A stretch of DNA of 64,000 nt, taken from assembly GCA_017301975.1 (NCBI GenBank), contig JAFLEI010000005.1:159872-223871 (forward strand). Reading direction: 5' to 3'. Origin of the DNA: Verrucomicrobiota bacterium. GTDB taxonomy: Bacteria; Verrucomicrobiota; Verrucomicrobiia; Verrucomicrobiales; Verrucomicrobiaceae. The translations under genes and the position numbers were made by a program. Positions 54,260 to 62,353 of this stretch are shown here, piece after piece. Below the pieces are notes generated by a model. That model saw only the letters and a list, made by a program, of their open reading frames with translations. It searched no databases and was not told where the DNA came from. How positions within the stretch are numbered: position 1 is the stretch's first letter; the number at the start of each line of letters is the position of its first letter.

Positions 54260-55645
54260 ATGAAGCCTGTTTTCCCGATCCTTGCCCTCGTTTTCGCATC
54301 CATTCTCCAGACCTCGGCGCAGACGCCGGAATGGAAAGCAGCGGCCGCCAGCACGGTGATCACACCCACAGAGCCAATGTACCTCGCCGGCTTCGCAAAC
54401 CGCGAGGTTCCGGCAGAAGGCACGGCGATGGAGCTGCACGCAAAGGCGCTGGCGCTTCAGGACGCGCAGGGGCAGCGCTTCGTCATGGTTACGCTTGATC
54501 TCGTGGAGGTGACCGCTCAGCTCCGGGAGGCCGTGGCTGAGGCCGTAAAGACCAAGTTCAATCTGCCGGAGAAGGCGCTGCTGTTGAACTGCTCACATAC
54601 GCATTGCGGCCCGGAACTGCGCTACACGGAGCTGGAATTCCTGGGCTTTACCGATCCTCTCCGCAAAGAGCGCTGCCTGCGCTACAACGCATGGCTGAAG
54701 GACAAGATCCTCGGCATCATCGGCGAGTCATTGCAGCAGCTGGAGCCGGCCACCATCAGCTATGGTCACTCACGCTGCGGCTTTGCCATGAACCGCAGGC
54801 TGAAAAACGAGAAGCCGACAGGCGATCCCTACTTAAACAGCCCGAATCCCGAGGGCGTGGTGGATCATGATGTGCCCGTGCTGACGGTTCAAACGGCCGC
54901 TGGCAGGCTGAGCGCCATCGTGTTTGGCTACGCCTGCCACAATACCTCCATGAGCATCAAACAATGGCACGGTGACTATGCAGGTCATGCGCAGCAGTTG
55001 ATCGAGGAGGCGCACCCGGGCACCATCGCATTGTTCATGATGGGCTGCGGTGGTGATCAAAACGCTTATCCCCGTTTCAGTCCCATCTTCAGCCTGCGTC
55101 ACGGCCAAAGCCTCGCCACAGCGGTGGAGGCGGCGCTGGATGCAAAGCCCAAACCGCTCCATGGCCCGCTGCGCATTGACTGGCAGACCACACGGCTCGA
55201 CTACCAGTCCATTCCTGCGGCAGACCAGATCGAAAAACGGCTGAGCACGGGTGAAGGCTATGAAAAAAGCTATGAGGTCTATCAACGCAAGTGGGATGAA
55301 AAACGATTGTATGCGATCAAGCACGGCGGATTACGCGACCACTACGACTACCCACTTCAGGTGGTGCATTTCGGTCATGACTTGACCTTCGCGGCGCTCA
55401 GCGGTGAGACTTGTGTGGATTATTCATTGCGCTTGAAGCACGAGTTCAAAGGGCCCGGGGCATTGTGGGTCGCAGGCTACAGCAACGACATCCTCGCCTA
55501 CATCCCGAGCAGACGCGTGCTGCTGGAAGGCGGCTATGAAGCCTTTCGTTCCCTCATGTACTGGTCCAACCCGCTGCATCCGGACAAATTTGCGGACACA
55601 CTCGAGGAACGCATCATCTCCACGGCTCAGAAAATGATGCAATAA
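54260..55645 (+). CDS. Secreted neutral/alkaline ceramidase-like protein
   Basis: A 461-aa exported protein resembling the N-terminal domain of neutral/alkaline non-lysosomal ceramidases. Signal to about residue 22. Landmarks: AAAASTVITPTEPMYLAGFANR, LNCSHTHCGPEL (metal-binding His pair), FGYACHNTSMSIKQWHGDYAGHAQQLIEEAHPGTIALFMMGCGGDQNAYPR. It lacks the C-terminal Ig-like domain of full ceramidases, as is usual for the Planctomycetota/Verrucomicrobiota versions. True ceramide hydrolysis is not proven for these. Several ATGs (54221, 54242, 54248, 54260) precede the signal; 54260 starts it. It lies 100 bp after the PVC heme gene and 83 bp before a sulfatase. Confidence 0.82.
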   Translation: MKPVFPILALVFASILQTSAQTPEWKAAAASTVITPTEPMYLAGFANREVPAEGTAMELHAKALALQDAQGQRFVMVTLDLVEVTAQLREAVAEAVKTKFNLPEKALLLNCSHTHCGPELRYTELEFLGFTDPLRKERCLRYNAWLKDKILGIIGESLQQLEPATISYGHSRCGFAMNRRLKNEKPTGDPYLNSPNPEGVVDHDVPVLTVQTAAGRLSAIVFGYACHNTSMSIKQWHGDYAGHAQQLIEEAHPGTIALFMMGCGGDQNAYPRFSPIFSLRHGQSLATAVEAALDAKPKPLHGPLRIDWQTTRLDYQSIPAADQIEKRLSTGEGYEKSYEVYQRKWDEKRLYAIKHGGLRDHYDYPLQVVHFGHDLTFAALSGETCVDYSLRLKHEFKGPGALWVAGYSNDILAYIPSRRVLLEGGYEAFRSLMYWSNPLHPDKFADTLEERIISTAQKMMQ

Positions 55646-55728
55646 AGGTTTGCCTCGATGGTGATGATCCGGTGACTGATGCAAATCCGTTCTTGCGTTA
55701 GTGGGGCATTCTTAGTCATGCTGTACGC

Positions 55729-57150
55729 ATGATCCGTCTTCTCCTGCTCCTCAGCCTCGCCTTCACCGTCTCTCTCCACGCCGAGGAAAAGCGCCCCAAT
55801 ATCCTTTGGCTCATTGCCGAGGATTTTGGCCCCGATCTGGGCTGTTATGGCGCCAAGGAGGTGTCCTCCCCGGTGCTCGATGCACTGGCCGCCAAAGGCA
55901 TGCGCTTCACCCGCTTTTACACCACAGCCCCGGTATGCTCCGCCAGCCGTTCTGCCTTCAATACCGGCATGTATCAGACCACCATCGGCGCTCACAATCA
56001 CCGCTCGCATCGCGATGATGGCTACACCCTTCCTGAAGGCGTGAAGGTGATCAGCGAGCGCATGCGCGACGCTGGTTACTTCACCGCCAATGTCAAAGAC
56101 CTCCCGCCCGAGGCCGGCTTCAAAGGCTCCGGCAAGACCGACTGGAATTTCCAGGGCCCCGCCAAGCCCTTCGATTCCTCCAATTGGGATGATTTAAAGC
56201 AGCACCAGCCCTTTTACGCCCAGCTCAATTTCCAGGAAACTCATCGCACCTTCCACGCACCCCCTCATGCAGATCCTGCCAAGGTGAGCATCCCGCCCTA
56301 TTACCCCGACCATGAAGTCACACGCAAAGACATGGCTCAGTATCTGGACGCTGCCACCGAGCTGGACCGCAAAATCGGAAAGGTGATGGAACTCCTCCAG
56401 CGCGACGGCCTCATGGAAAACACCGTCATCTGCTTCCTCGGCGATCACGGCGCCGCGCACGTGCGTGCCAAGCAGTTCTGCTATGAGGAGGGCTTGATCA
56501 CTCCGTTCATCCTGAGCTGGCCCTCCGGCATTCCCGCCCCCGCAGGCTATGTCCCAGGCAAAGTCAGCGACCAGTTGCTGATGTCCATTGATCTGACTGC
56601 CACCTCGCTCGCATGGGCCGGCATTCCAAAACCGAAGGGCATGCAGGGCCGCTTGTTCATGGGACCCAATGCCGAACCACCCCGCGAATACGTCTTCGGC
56701 GCGCGGGACCGCTGCGACATGACGGTCTTTCGCCTCCGCACCGTGGCAGATGCACGCTATCGCTACATTCGGAACTTCACGCCAGACCGGCCCTTCCTCC
56801 AGCACAACGCCTACAAGGAAAAGCAATACCCCGTGTGGAACCTCATCAAGGAACTCGCCGCGCAGGACAAGCTGACGCCCGCCCAGGCCGTGCTGGCCGC
56901 CCCGACGATGCCAGAGGTGGAGTTGTATGATCTGCAGGAGGACCCCTATGAGATCAATAATCTCGCCAAATCAAACCTGCCCGAGCATCGCGCCGCCCGC
57001 GAGCGCTTGAGCACGGTGCTGAACTCATGGATCGAGCGGACCAACGATCAGGGGCGGATTCCTGAGCCTGAGGAAGTGGCAAGGAATGAAGGCCGCACCA
57101 AAGAGGCGCCACCGGTCAAGGAAGGGAAGGGGAAGAAGAAAAAGGGGTGA
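55729..57150 (+). CDS. Secreted type I sulfatase (CSASR active site)
   Basis: A 473-aa exported sulfatase. The signal ends near residue 18 (VSLHA-EEKRPNILW). The metal-binding start is NILWLIAEDFGPDLGCYG. The active site is C70 in APVCSASRSAFNTG, the CxAxR form modified to formylglycine by FGE. The second metal site appears in FLGDHGAAHVRAKQFCYEEG. The tail is Lys-rich (EGKGKKKKG), a feature of some phylum members. It hydrolyses sulfate esters of carbohydrates; the subfamily and substrate cannot be told by eye. It is a separate gene with 83 bp upstream. No formylglycine-generating enzyme gene lies in the window. Confidence 0.94.
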   Translation: MIRLLLLLSLAFTVSLHAEEKRPNILWLIAEDFGPDLGCYGAKEVSSPVLDALAAKGMRFTRFYTTAPVCSASRSAFNTGMYQTTIGAHNHRSHRDDGYTLPEGVKVISERMRDAGYFTANVKDLPPEAGFKGSGKTDWNFQGPAKPFDSSNWDDLKQHQPFYAQLNFQETHRTFHAPPHADPAKVSIPPYYPDHEVTRKDMAQYLDAATELDRKIGKVMELLQRDGLMENTVICFLGDHGAAHVRAKQFCYEEGLITPFILSWPSGIPAPAGYVPGKVSDQLLMSIDLTATSLAWAGIPKPKGMQGRLFMGPNAEPPREYVFGARDRCDMTVFRLRTVADARYRYIRNFTPDRPFLQHNAYKEKQYPVWNLIKELAAQDKLTPAQAVLAAPTMPEVELYDLQEDPYEINNLAKSNLPEHRAARERLSTVLNSWIERTNDQGRIPEPEEVARNEGRTKEAPPVKEGKGKKKKG

Positions 57151-57171
57151 ATCAAGAATTCCGTACGACGG

Positions 57172-57951
57172 ATGACCCGCCCCCGCCATTCTCACAAGGT
57201 GAAGCTGCTTCCCATTCATCGTGCGCATGACGCACGGCATCTCATCCAGCGCTGGCGTGCGCTCGCACGGGCGGCCGGCTGCCGTGTGAAGACCTTGTGC
57301 AAGGTGGGTGATATGCCTGTGATCGTGCTCGAATCCGCGTCTGCGCAGGCAGGAGAGCCGGCAGTATATCTTTCCACCGGAGTCCATGGCGATGAGGCCG
57401 GTTCAGCCTGGGGCCTGCTCGTCTGGGCTGAGAAGCATGTGCAGCAGATCAAACGCGGATCTTTTTTGATCGCCCCCTGCCTTAATCCCGTGGGCCTCAC
57501 CCTCAATACCCGGGCGGATCACCGTGGGATCGACATCAATCGTCGCTTTCACGATTCGGCTGATGAAATTTGCGGCCCATGGCAGCGGTGGATCACCGGT
57601 CGGGCGATGCGCTTTGGCCTCTGCCTGCACGAGGATTATGATGCGCAAGGCACCTACCTCTATGAACTCAATCATGCGCCCCAAACGGTCGGCCATGAAA
57701 TCATTCAGCGTTGCGCTCGGGTGATCGCACCTGATCCGCGAAAAAACATCGAAGGTCAGCGGGCAAACCGTGGCGTGATTCGCCGCCGCACCCTCCCCAC
57801 GAATCTGCCCGGCATGCCGGAGGCCATTGAATTGCACCTGCGCGGCTGCCCGGTCACCCTCACGTTTGAATCACCCTCTGAGTTTGATCTCGACACACGC
57901 GTGCGCGTGCAGGTGAAGTTCGTGGAGTCCGCACTGGCCGTTCTTGATTAA
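57172..57951 (+). CDS. M14-type zinc carboxypeptidase/deacylase
   Basis: A 259-aa soluble protein. The zinc motif HGDE gives H72 and E75, and a third ligand H153 lies in CLHEDYD. The DHRGIDINRRF segment is the M14 substrate-binding loop (NR), and the catalytic Glu candidate lies in TLTFESPS near residue 234. Length and layout suit M14 peptidases or the succinylglutamate desuccinylase/aspartoacylase branch, that is, removal of an amino acid or acyl group. No export signal. It sits 21 bp after the sulfatase stop and its TAA abuts the ATG of the next gene, so it is coupled to the lipoprotein hydrolase. Confidence 0.85.
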   Translation: MTRPRHSHKVKLLPIHRAHDARHLIQRWRALARAAGCRVKTLCKVGDMPVIVLESASAQAGEPAVYLSTGVHGDEAGSAWGLLVWAEKHVQQIKRGSFLIAPCLNPVGLTLNTRADHRGIDINRRFHDSADEICGPWQRWITGRAMRFGLCLHEDYDAQGTYLYELNHAPQTVGHEIIQRCARVIAPDPRKNIEGQRANRGVIRRRTLPTNLPGMPEAIELHLRGCPVTLTFESPSEFDLDTRVRVQVKFVESALAVLD

Positions 57952-58935
57952 ATGATGCACCCCTCGCTCACCCAGTGTTTGCTCCTGCTGGCGGTTTTAA
58001 CCGTCCTCTCCGGATGTGCCTCGGTGAAAAAAATGACCGGTGGCCGTGGCGTGCTGTGTGCCGAGGACTGGGTGAGCTACGATGGCAAAACCATGCCATG
58101 GAAATCGTGGCCGGTGCCTGCCGGTGTCACACCGCGCGGAGTGGTGATCACCATTCACGGCTTGAGCGGCGCAAAGTCAGATTTCTGGTATCTGGGCGAA
58201 CAGTTGCCACTGCATGGATATGCCGTCTATGCGTACGATCTGCGTGGGCAGGGGAATGATCCTGTGATGGCTGAGCGTGGCGACATTTCAAAAGCGAGTG
58301 CCTGGCAGCGTGATCTGGCGACGTTTCACGCGCTGGTAAAGCGCCGCCATCCGAAGACACCAGTGTTTTGGTATGGCGAGAGCCTGGGCAGCCTCATCGC
58401 CCTGCACACAGCGGCAGATTTGCTCGGCAATCGCTCGGATCCTCAGGGCATCATACTGGCATCACCCGTGGCAGGTCTGCGGGTCGCCTTGAGCGGTTTC
58501 AAGCGCTTCCTGCTCGACACCGCAGCCAGGCTCACCCCGCGCTCGCGTTACACCCTCGGCGAACTTGCGGGTGTGGATGAATCGAAGATCAAAGTCACCT
58601 CCCATTCCACGCATGGCGGTCAGATGGCGGTCACGCCCCATCATGTCAGTTCCTTCTCCCTGCGCCTGCTTTCAACGATCGGCGGCATGCTCGATGCAAA
58701 CACCGAATCAGCGCATCGTTTGAAAATGCCAGTCCTGTTCGTCGCATCGCCGAATGACGTGCTCTCTTCGGCGGATCAGATCCAGGCCCTCTTTGCCCAG
58801 ATCCGCAGCCGGGACAAAAAGCTGCTCTGGTACACCCGTTCCTACCATCTGCTGCTGCATGATGTGCAGCGTGAAGAAGTCGTGCATGATGTGACGCACT
58901 GGCTCGACCGCCAGGTGGAATCCCTCCGTCGCTGA
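57952..58935 (+). CDS. Lipoprotein alpha/beta hydrolase (monoacylglycerol lipase-like)
   Basis: A 327-aa protein with lipoprotein signal LLLLAVLTVLSGC (Cys22), hence membrane-anchored. The Hydrolase_4 fold shows ITIHGLSGAKSDFWYLGEQL, the nucleophile elbow WYGESLGSLIAL, the acid Asp in VASPNDVLSSADQ and the His in YHLLLHD. The closest pattern is monoacylglycerol lipase or lysophospholipase (PldB-like). The start touches the M14 stop directly. Its stop is 6 bp before the winged-helix gene, so all four genes to 62294 may be one transcript. Confidence 0.88.
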   Translation: MMHPSLTQCLLLLAVLTVLSGCASVKKMTGGRGVLCAEDWVSYDGKTMPWKSWPVPAGVTPRGVVITIHGLSGAKSDFWYLGEQLPLHGYAVYAYDLRGQGNDPVMAERGDISKASAWQRDLATFHALVKRRHPKTPVFWYGESLGSLIALHTAADLLGNRSDPQGIILASPVAGLRVALSGFKRFLLDTAARLTPRSRYTLGELAGVDESKIKVTSHSTHGGQMAVTPHHVSSFSLRLLSTIGGMLDANTESAHRLKMPVLFVASPNDVLSSADQIQALFAQIRSRDKKLLWYTRSYHLLLHDVQREEVVHDVTHWLDRQVESLRR

Positions 58936-58941
58936 ACTCTC

Positions 58942-59814
58942 ATGACACTCGAAGAAGCCATCCATGAGGCATTGAGCCGCAGCGCACTCCCGCTAAAGGC
59001 CGCGGAGATCACGAAACTCGTAAAACCAACGATAGGGCGGGCGGCCACGCCCAAGGCGGTGGCCACAGCCCTGGAAGCCTTGTCCTCAGCAGGGACCCTC
59101 AACCGCATAATCGCAGGCACCCGCAGCAAACCCCTGCCTCTCTTCACGCCGCACAGCCTGGAGGCAGCCACCGCCGCGCTCTTGCAGCACAGTGTGCATG
59201 CATCCCGCAAAGAGCAGGAAGCCGTGAAGCTGAAAGCGAAGCTGCCAGCGGGACTCCAGCCATTCTTTGAGGCCGCGCTGGGCCGGCTCGTCGCCACAGG
59301 CGCTGCATTTGTTCTCACGGGGGCCAAGCCTCTGGTCTATTCACGCAGGCCGCTGCCCTCCGAGCTGCTGAATGCGGCAATGAGGAGCTCATTGAAGAAA
59401 ATGCTCCAGGCAGTGAACAGCGTTCGCACGCCGCCTGCATCCTGGGAGGACCTCGTCGCATGGCTGGACGCCGCCCCTCCAATGCCGCCAGCCCCCTCGG
59501 CTCCTCTCTTTGAAACCGCCCCCGTTCCCGGGGAGGCCGAACTGCGCGCATGGTATGACCTCGACCGCATCCGCTCATCATCGGTCATGATCCCCATTCC
59601 TCAGACCTTTGCCCGCTATCAAGCATGGTCGGCAGAACGTGGAGCAGTGGCTGATAGTCAGGTTTTACGAAATTTGATTGAGACGCTTTACATCAATGGT
59701 CAGCTCCTGTTAGAACCTTGCGAAAGGCCGCAAGACCTCCCGGATCATGAGCGCGCGCTGCTTGTTCCAATGTCTCTCGGCCCGCCCGGTTACTCCTGGT
59801 GCTGGCTCTCCTGA
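58942..59814 (+). CDS. Unrecognised protein with winged-helix-like N-terminus
   Basis: A 290-aa soluble protein I do not recognise. Residues 1-60 (TLEEAIHEALSRSALPLKAAEITKLV, then KAVATALEALSSAGTLNRI) have helix-helix-helix-wing spacing like HARE-HTH or other winged-helix domains. About 70-170 are helical; about 170-205 are Pro/Ala-rich (PPMPPAPSAPLFETAPVP), a likely linker; the C-terminal 80 residues include MIPIPQTFARYQAWSAERGAVADSQVLRNLIETLYINGQLLL. No enzyme motif is seen. It lies 44 bp before a large P-loop ATPase gene, so the two are probably partners, with this protein possibly binding DNA (inference). Codon use becomes AT-richer near 59640-59720. Confidence 0.6.
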   Translation: MTLEEAIHEALSRSALPLKAAEITKLVKPTIGRAATPKAVATALEALSSAGTLNRIIAGTRSKPLPLFTPHSLEAATAALLQHSVHASRKEQEAVKLKAKLPAGLQPFFEAALGRLVATGAAFVLTGAKPLVYSRRPLPSELLNAAMRSSLKKMLQAVNSVRTPPASWEDLVAWLDAAPPMPPAPSAPLFETAPVPGEAELRAWYDLDRIRSSSVMIPIPQTFARYQAWSAERGAVADSQVLRNLIETLYINGQLLLEPCERPQDLPDHERALLVPMSLGPPGYSWCWLS

Positions 59815-59858
59815 TCCCGCCCCGCTCTCTCCCGAATACTGAACTGATTCCTAAGCCC

Positions 59859-62294
59859 ATGTCCTCTTACGCTGACCTGAATCCATTCATATCTACCAGT
59901 GTGGGCGAGCAGGACCTCTGGAATGCCGCCTCCTTTCTCGACGTGCCTTACATTCACTCGGTGCCCTTTGGCGCCTTGCGCATCGCCGTGGATCAGGTTC
60001 GGGCCCAGCACCGCAGCCAGGTTCGCTTCGTGCGGGGCGCCGGTGGCTCGGGCAAATCGCATCTCTTTTCACGGCTGCGCCGGGAGTGTGCAGACAGTAT
60101 TTTTTATGCCTACGCGCCCAACCCCCCGCTGCAGCCGGAGGCATTGGAAAATTTCATTCTCACGCGGTTCGTCGGCAGCCTGCGTCATCCAGCGCGGAGC
60201 AAGGAGGGCAAAGAAGCGCCCTACAGCCAGTTGCGCCTGCTCGCCTACGCGCTGCTCAAGCCCGTGGTGGAGCAGGATTTCACCTTTCCGGAATTGCACG
60301 AGGCCTGGGCCACGATCAGCCTCGAAACCCGCAAGGAAATGATCCATCAGGCCGTGCAGCTTCTGGAGGCCGATCATCCCATGGTCCCCCGCAGCGTGCT
60401 TCGCTGCCTGCTCAGCGTGCTGCGCGATGACAAGGAGCATCTCGCCGCCCAGTGGCTTTCAGGTGCTGCCTACCTCACTGAAAATGAGCTCAAATACCTC
60501 GGTGTTCCAGAGCCTTTGGGACGCTCGGAGATGGCTGTCGTCATCCAGCTTTTCGGCAAGCTGGCCTCTCAGGCAGGCGCACCCGTGGTCCTGGTTCTCG
60601 ACCAGCTCGACCTCGTCACCACCCAGCCGCAGTTTGACGAGATGCAGCGCCTCCTCTTCGCCCTGATCGATCAAAGCGAAAACTGGCTCGTGCTCATCGG
60701 CCTCGTGGCTGAACGCTTCGCTGCATGGGATGCTTCGCTCACACAGGCCCTGCGCGGTCGCGTGGGAGTGCCGGATTCGAATGCTCCGCTGGGCTTCCGC
60801 CTCCCGGTTATCGACATGCTGCCCATCGCCAATGAGCAGAAGCGCCTCTTGCTCAATTGCCGGCTGGAAAACCCGGCTCTCACGGCACAGCGGCAGAAAG
60901 ACGGCATCACCTCAGACATCCACCCGCTTCTCGAAGAAGACGTGGCCCGCCTCACCGCCGGTGGCGCCATTTTCCCACGCCATCTGCTGGCCGCCGCTGC
61001 CGAGGCCTATGCCATGCGCACCCTGTCATCGGCACTCCCACCCGAAGTCGTCGGCGCGGTCGCTGCTCAGCCAGTGCCTCCTCCGGCTCCCCCTTTGCCA
61101 GCCTCTGCCCCGGCTGCACCAGTTGCCCCCGCTGCTCCGGTGATGCCTGTGGCCGTTGCGGTCTTGGACGATGCCAAAGAGACTTCTGCTGTCGCGGCCA
61201 TTCCTGTGGCACCAGCCGCACCGCCAGCGAACCTGCCTCCCCCTGCCGCCGTGCAGTCAGTCGCCAAGACAAGCCTCGCTGCCAAGGTGGACGCTCTGCT
61301 CCAGCAGGCCGTCGCTGCCGCCAAGGCTGAAACAACTTCCCCCGGCCCCATCGACCTTGGCGAACGGGCACGCGATCTCATCCAGCTCATGGTCGCCCCT
61401 CCGGTCACCATCAGCGAAGGCGACATCCGTAAAACCTACGACAACTTCGACGGCTCAGACCGCTGGTTCGAATGGGGCGGCGGCCGGGTGCGCATCGTCA
61501 CCAGCGATGCCATGCGCGGCAGCTTCATCGCCGTTCTCGAGCGTCTCAAGGAGGCCGCCGGCGACACGCTGCTCTTGAGGAATTATTTCGCTCCTGTCTC
61601 CGGCCAGCTCACGATGGAGCTCCTCAACACCTTCAAGGCCAAAAACACCTTCCATCACATCCCGGCTTCTGAGGCCGCCATCCTGGTGGCCTTGGGCAGC
61701 ATGCTCGCCGCCCAGCGCGAAGGCTCTTACGACCAGCTCGCCACCGAGCCTCCTTCCACAAAAGACAACGTCCTCGCCGCCTTGCGCGAGCACTCACTGC
61801 TCCGTGGGCTGAGGTTCTGGGAGATGATTCAAAAAGTGCACGCGCCCAAGCATGTGCCCGGCCCCCCTCAGTCTTCCGTACTCTCTTCGATCATCCGGCC
61901 ATCAGCACCGCCCATGGCCAAGCCGCCCATCGTCCCTGCGGCCACACCACCGGTCATGCCCGCCGCAATGCCGCCGCCTGCTGCCACCAGTGTGAAACCA
62001 CAGGTTGTGCCCGGCGCCATGCCACCACCTGCCGCCAGTGTGAAACCACCGGTTGTGCCCGCCGCCATGCCGCCGCCAGCCACCGGTGTGAAACCTCCGC
62101 TCATGCCCGGTGCCAAGCCTCCACCTCCTCCATCCTATTCTGGCGCGACGAAGCCCATCGCCAAGCCGCCCTCGGCACCGATTTCGAAACCCATCGCCAA
62201 GCCGCCGGCACCACCCACGGCCAAGCCGCCCGCAGCGGTGGCCCGCCCGCCCATGTCCAAGCTGCCGCCTCCTTCACAGGGCACCGCCGCCTGA
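59859..62294 (+). CDS. P-loop ATPase with winged-helix-like and proline-rich repetitive C-terminus
   Basis: An 811-aa protein of unknown family. Walker A is GAGGSGKS (residues 60-67), Walker B is VVLVLDQLDL (about 243-252) with Gln where Glu is usual. A sensor-like segment follows (LIGLVAERFAAWDASLTQALRGRVG), as in ORC/AAA-type or STAND-like NTPases. A Pro/Ala linker spans about 405-485. A helical, winged-helix-like module lies at about 505-670 (LGERARDLIQLMVAPPVTISEGDIRKTYDNF). The last 120 residues are a Pro-rich tail with VKPxVVPxAMPPPA and KPIAKPP repeats. No signal or membrane segment is seen, so it is cytoplasmic. ATG 59859 is chosen because it starts the conserved-looking part. Function is unknown; see findings. 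Confidence 0.7.
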   Translation: MSSYADLNPFISTSVGEQDLWNAASFLDVPYIHSVPFGALRIAVDQVRAQHRSQVRFVRGAGGSGKSHLFSRLRRECADSIFYAYAPNPPLQPEALENFILTRFVGSLRHPARSKEGKEAPYSQLRLLAYALLKPVVEQDFTFPELHEAWATISLETRKEMIHQAVQLLEADHPMVPRSVLRCLLSVLRDDKEHLAAQWLSGAAYLTENELKYLGVPEPLGRSEMAVVIQLFGKLASQAGAPVVLVLDQLDLVTTQPQFDEMQRLLFALIDQSENWLVLIGLVAERFAAWDASLTQALRGRVGVPDSNAPLGFRLPVIDMLPIANEQKRLLLNCRLENPALTAQRQKDGITSDIHPLLEEDVARLTAGGAIFPRHLLAAAAEAYAMRTLSSALPPEVVGAVAAQPVPPPAPPLPASAPAAPVAPAAPVMPVAVAVLDDAKETSAVAAIPVAPAAPPANLPPPAAVQSVAKTSLAAKVDALLQQAVAAAKAETTSPGPIDLGERARDLIQLMVAPPVTISEGDIRKTYDNFDGSDRWFEWGGGRVRIVTSDAMRGSFIAVLERLKEAAGDTLLLRNYFAPVSGQLTMELLNTFKAKNTFHHIPASEAAILVALGSMLAAQREGSYDQLATEPPSTKDNVLAALREHSLLRGLRFWEMIQKVHAPKHVPGPPQSSVLSSIIRPSAPPMAKPPIVPAATPPVMPAAMPPPAATSVKPQVVPGAMPPPAASVKPPVVPAAMPPPATGVKPPLMPGAKPPPPPSYSGATKPIAKPPSAPISKPIAKPPAPPTAKPPAAVARPPMSKLPPPSQGTAA
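61915..62290 (+). repeat. Proline-rich coding repeats
   Basis: The 3' end of the ATPase gene codes for repeated units: VKPQVVPGAMPPPA, VKPPVVPAAMPPPA, VKPPLMPGAKPPPP, then ATKPIAKPPSAP, SKPIAKPPAPP and TAKPPAAV. The DNA copies are similar enough to have arisen by slippage or unequal exchange. Confidence 0.8.
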
Positions 62295-62353
62295 TTCTGT
62301 TCCAGTGCTTTTGCGGCTACAATGCCCTGCTGCCCGACGTTAATCGGCGCACC

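Noticed and set aside
61900..62300. Regularly repeated sequence considered as a CRISPR or minisatellite
   Set aside because: Repeats are in frame, degenerate and code for Pro-rich units; no equal spacers or cas genes.
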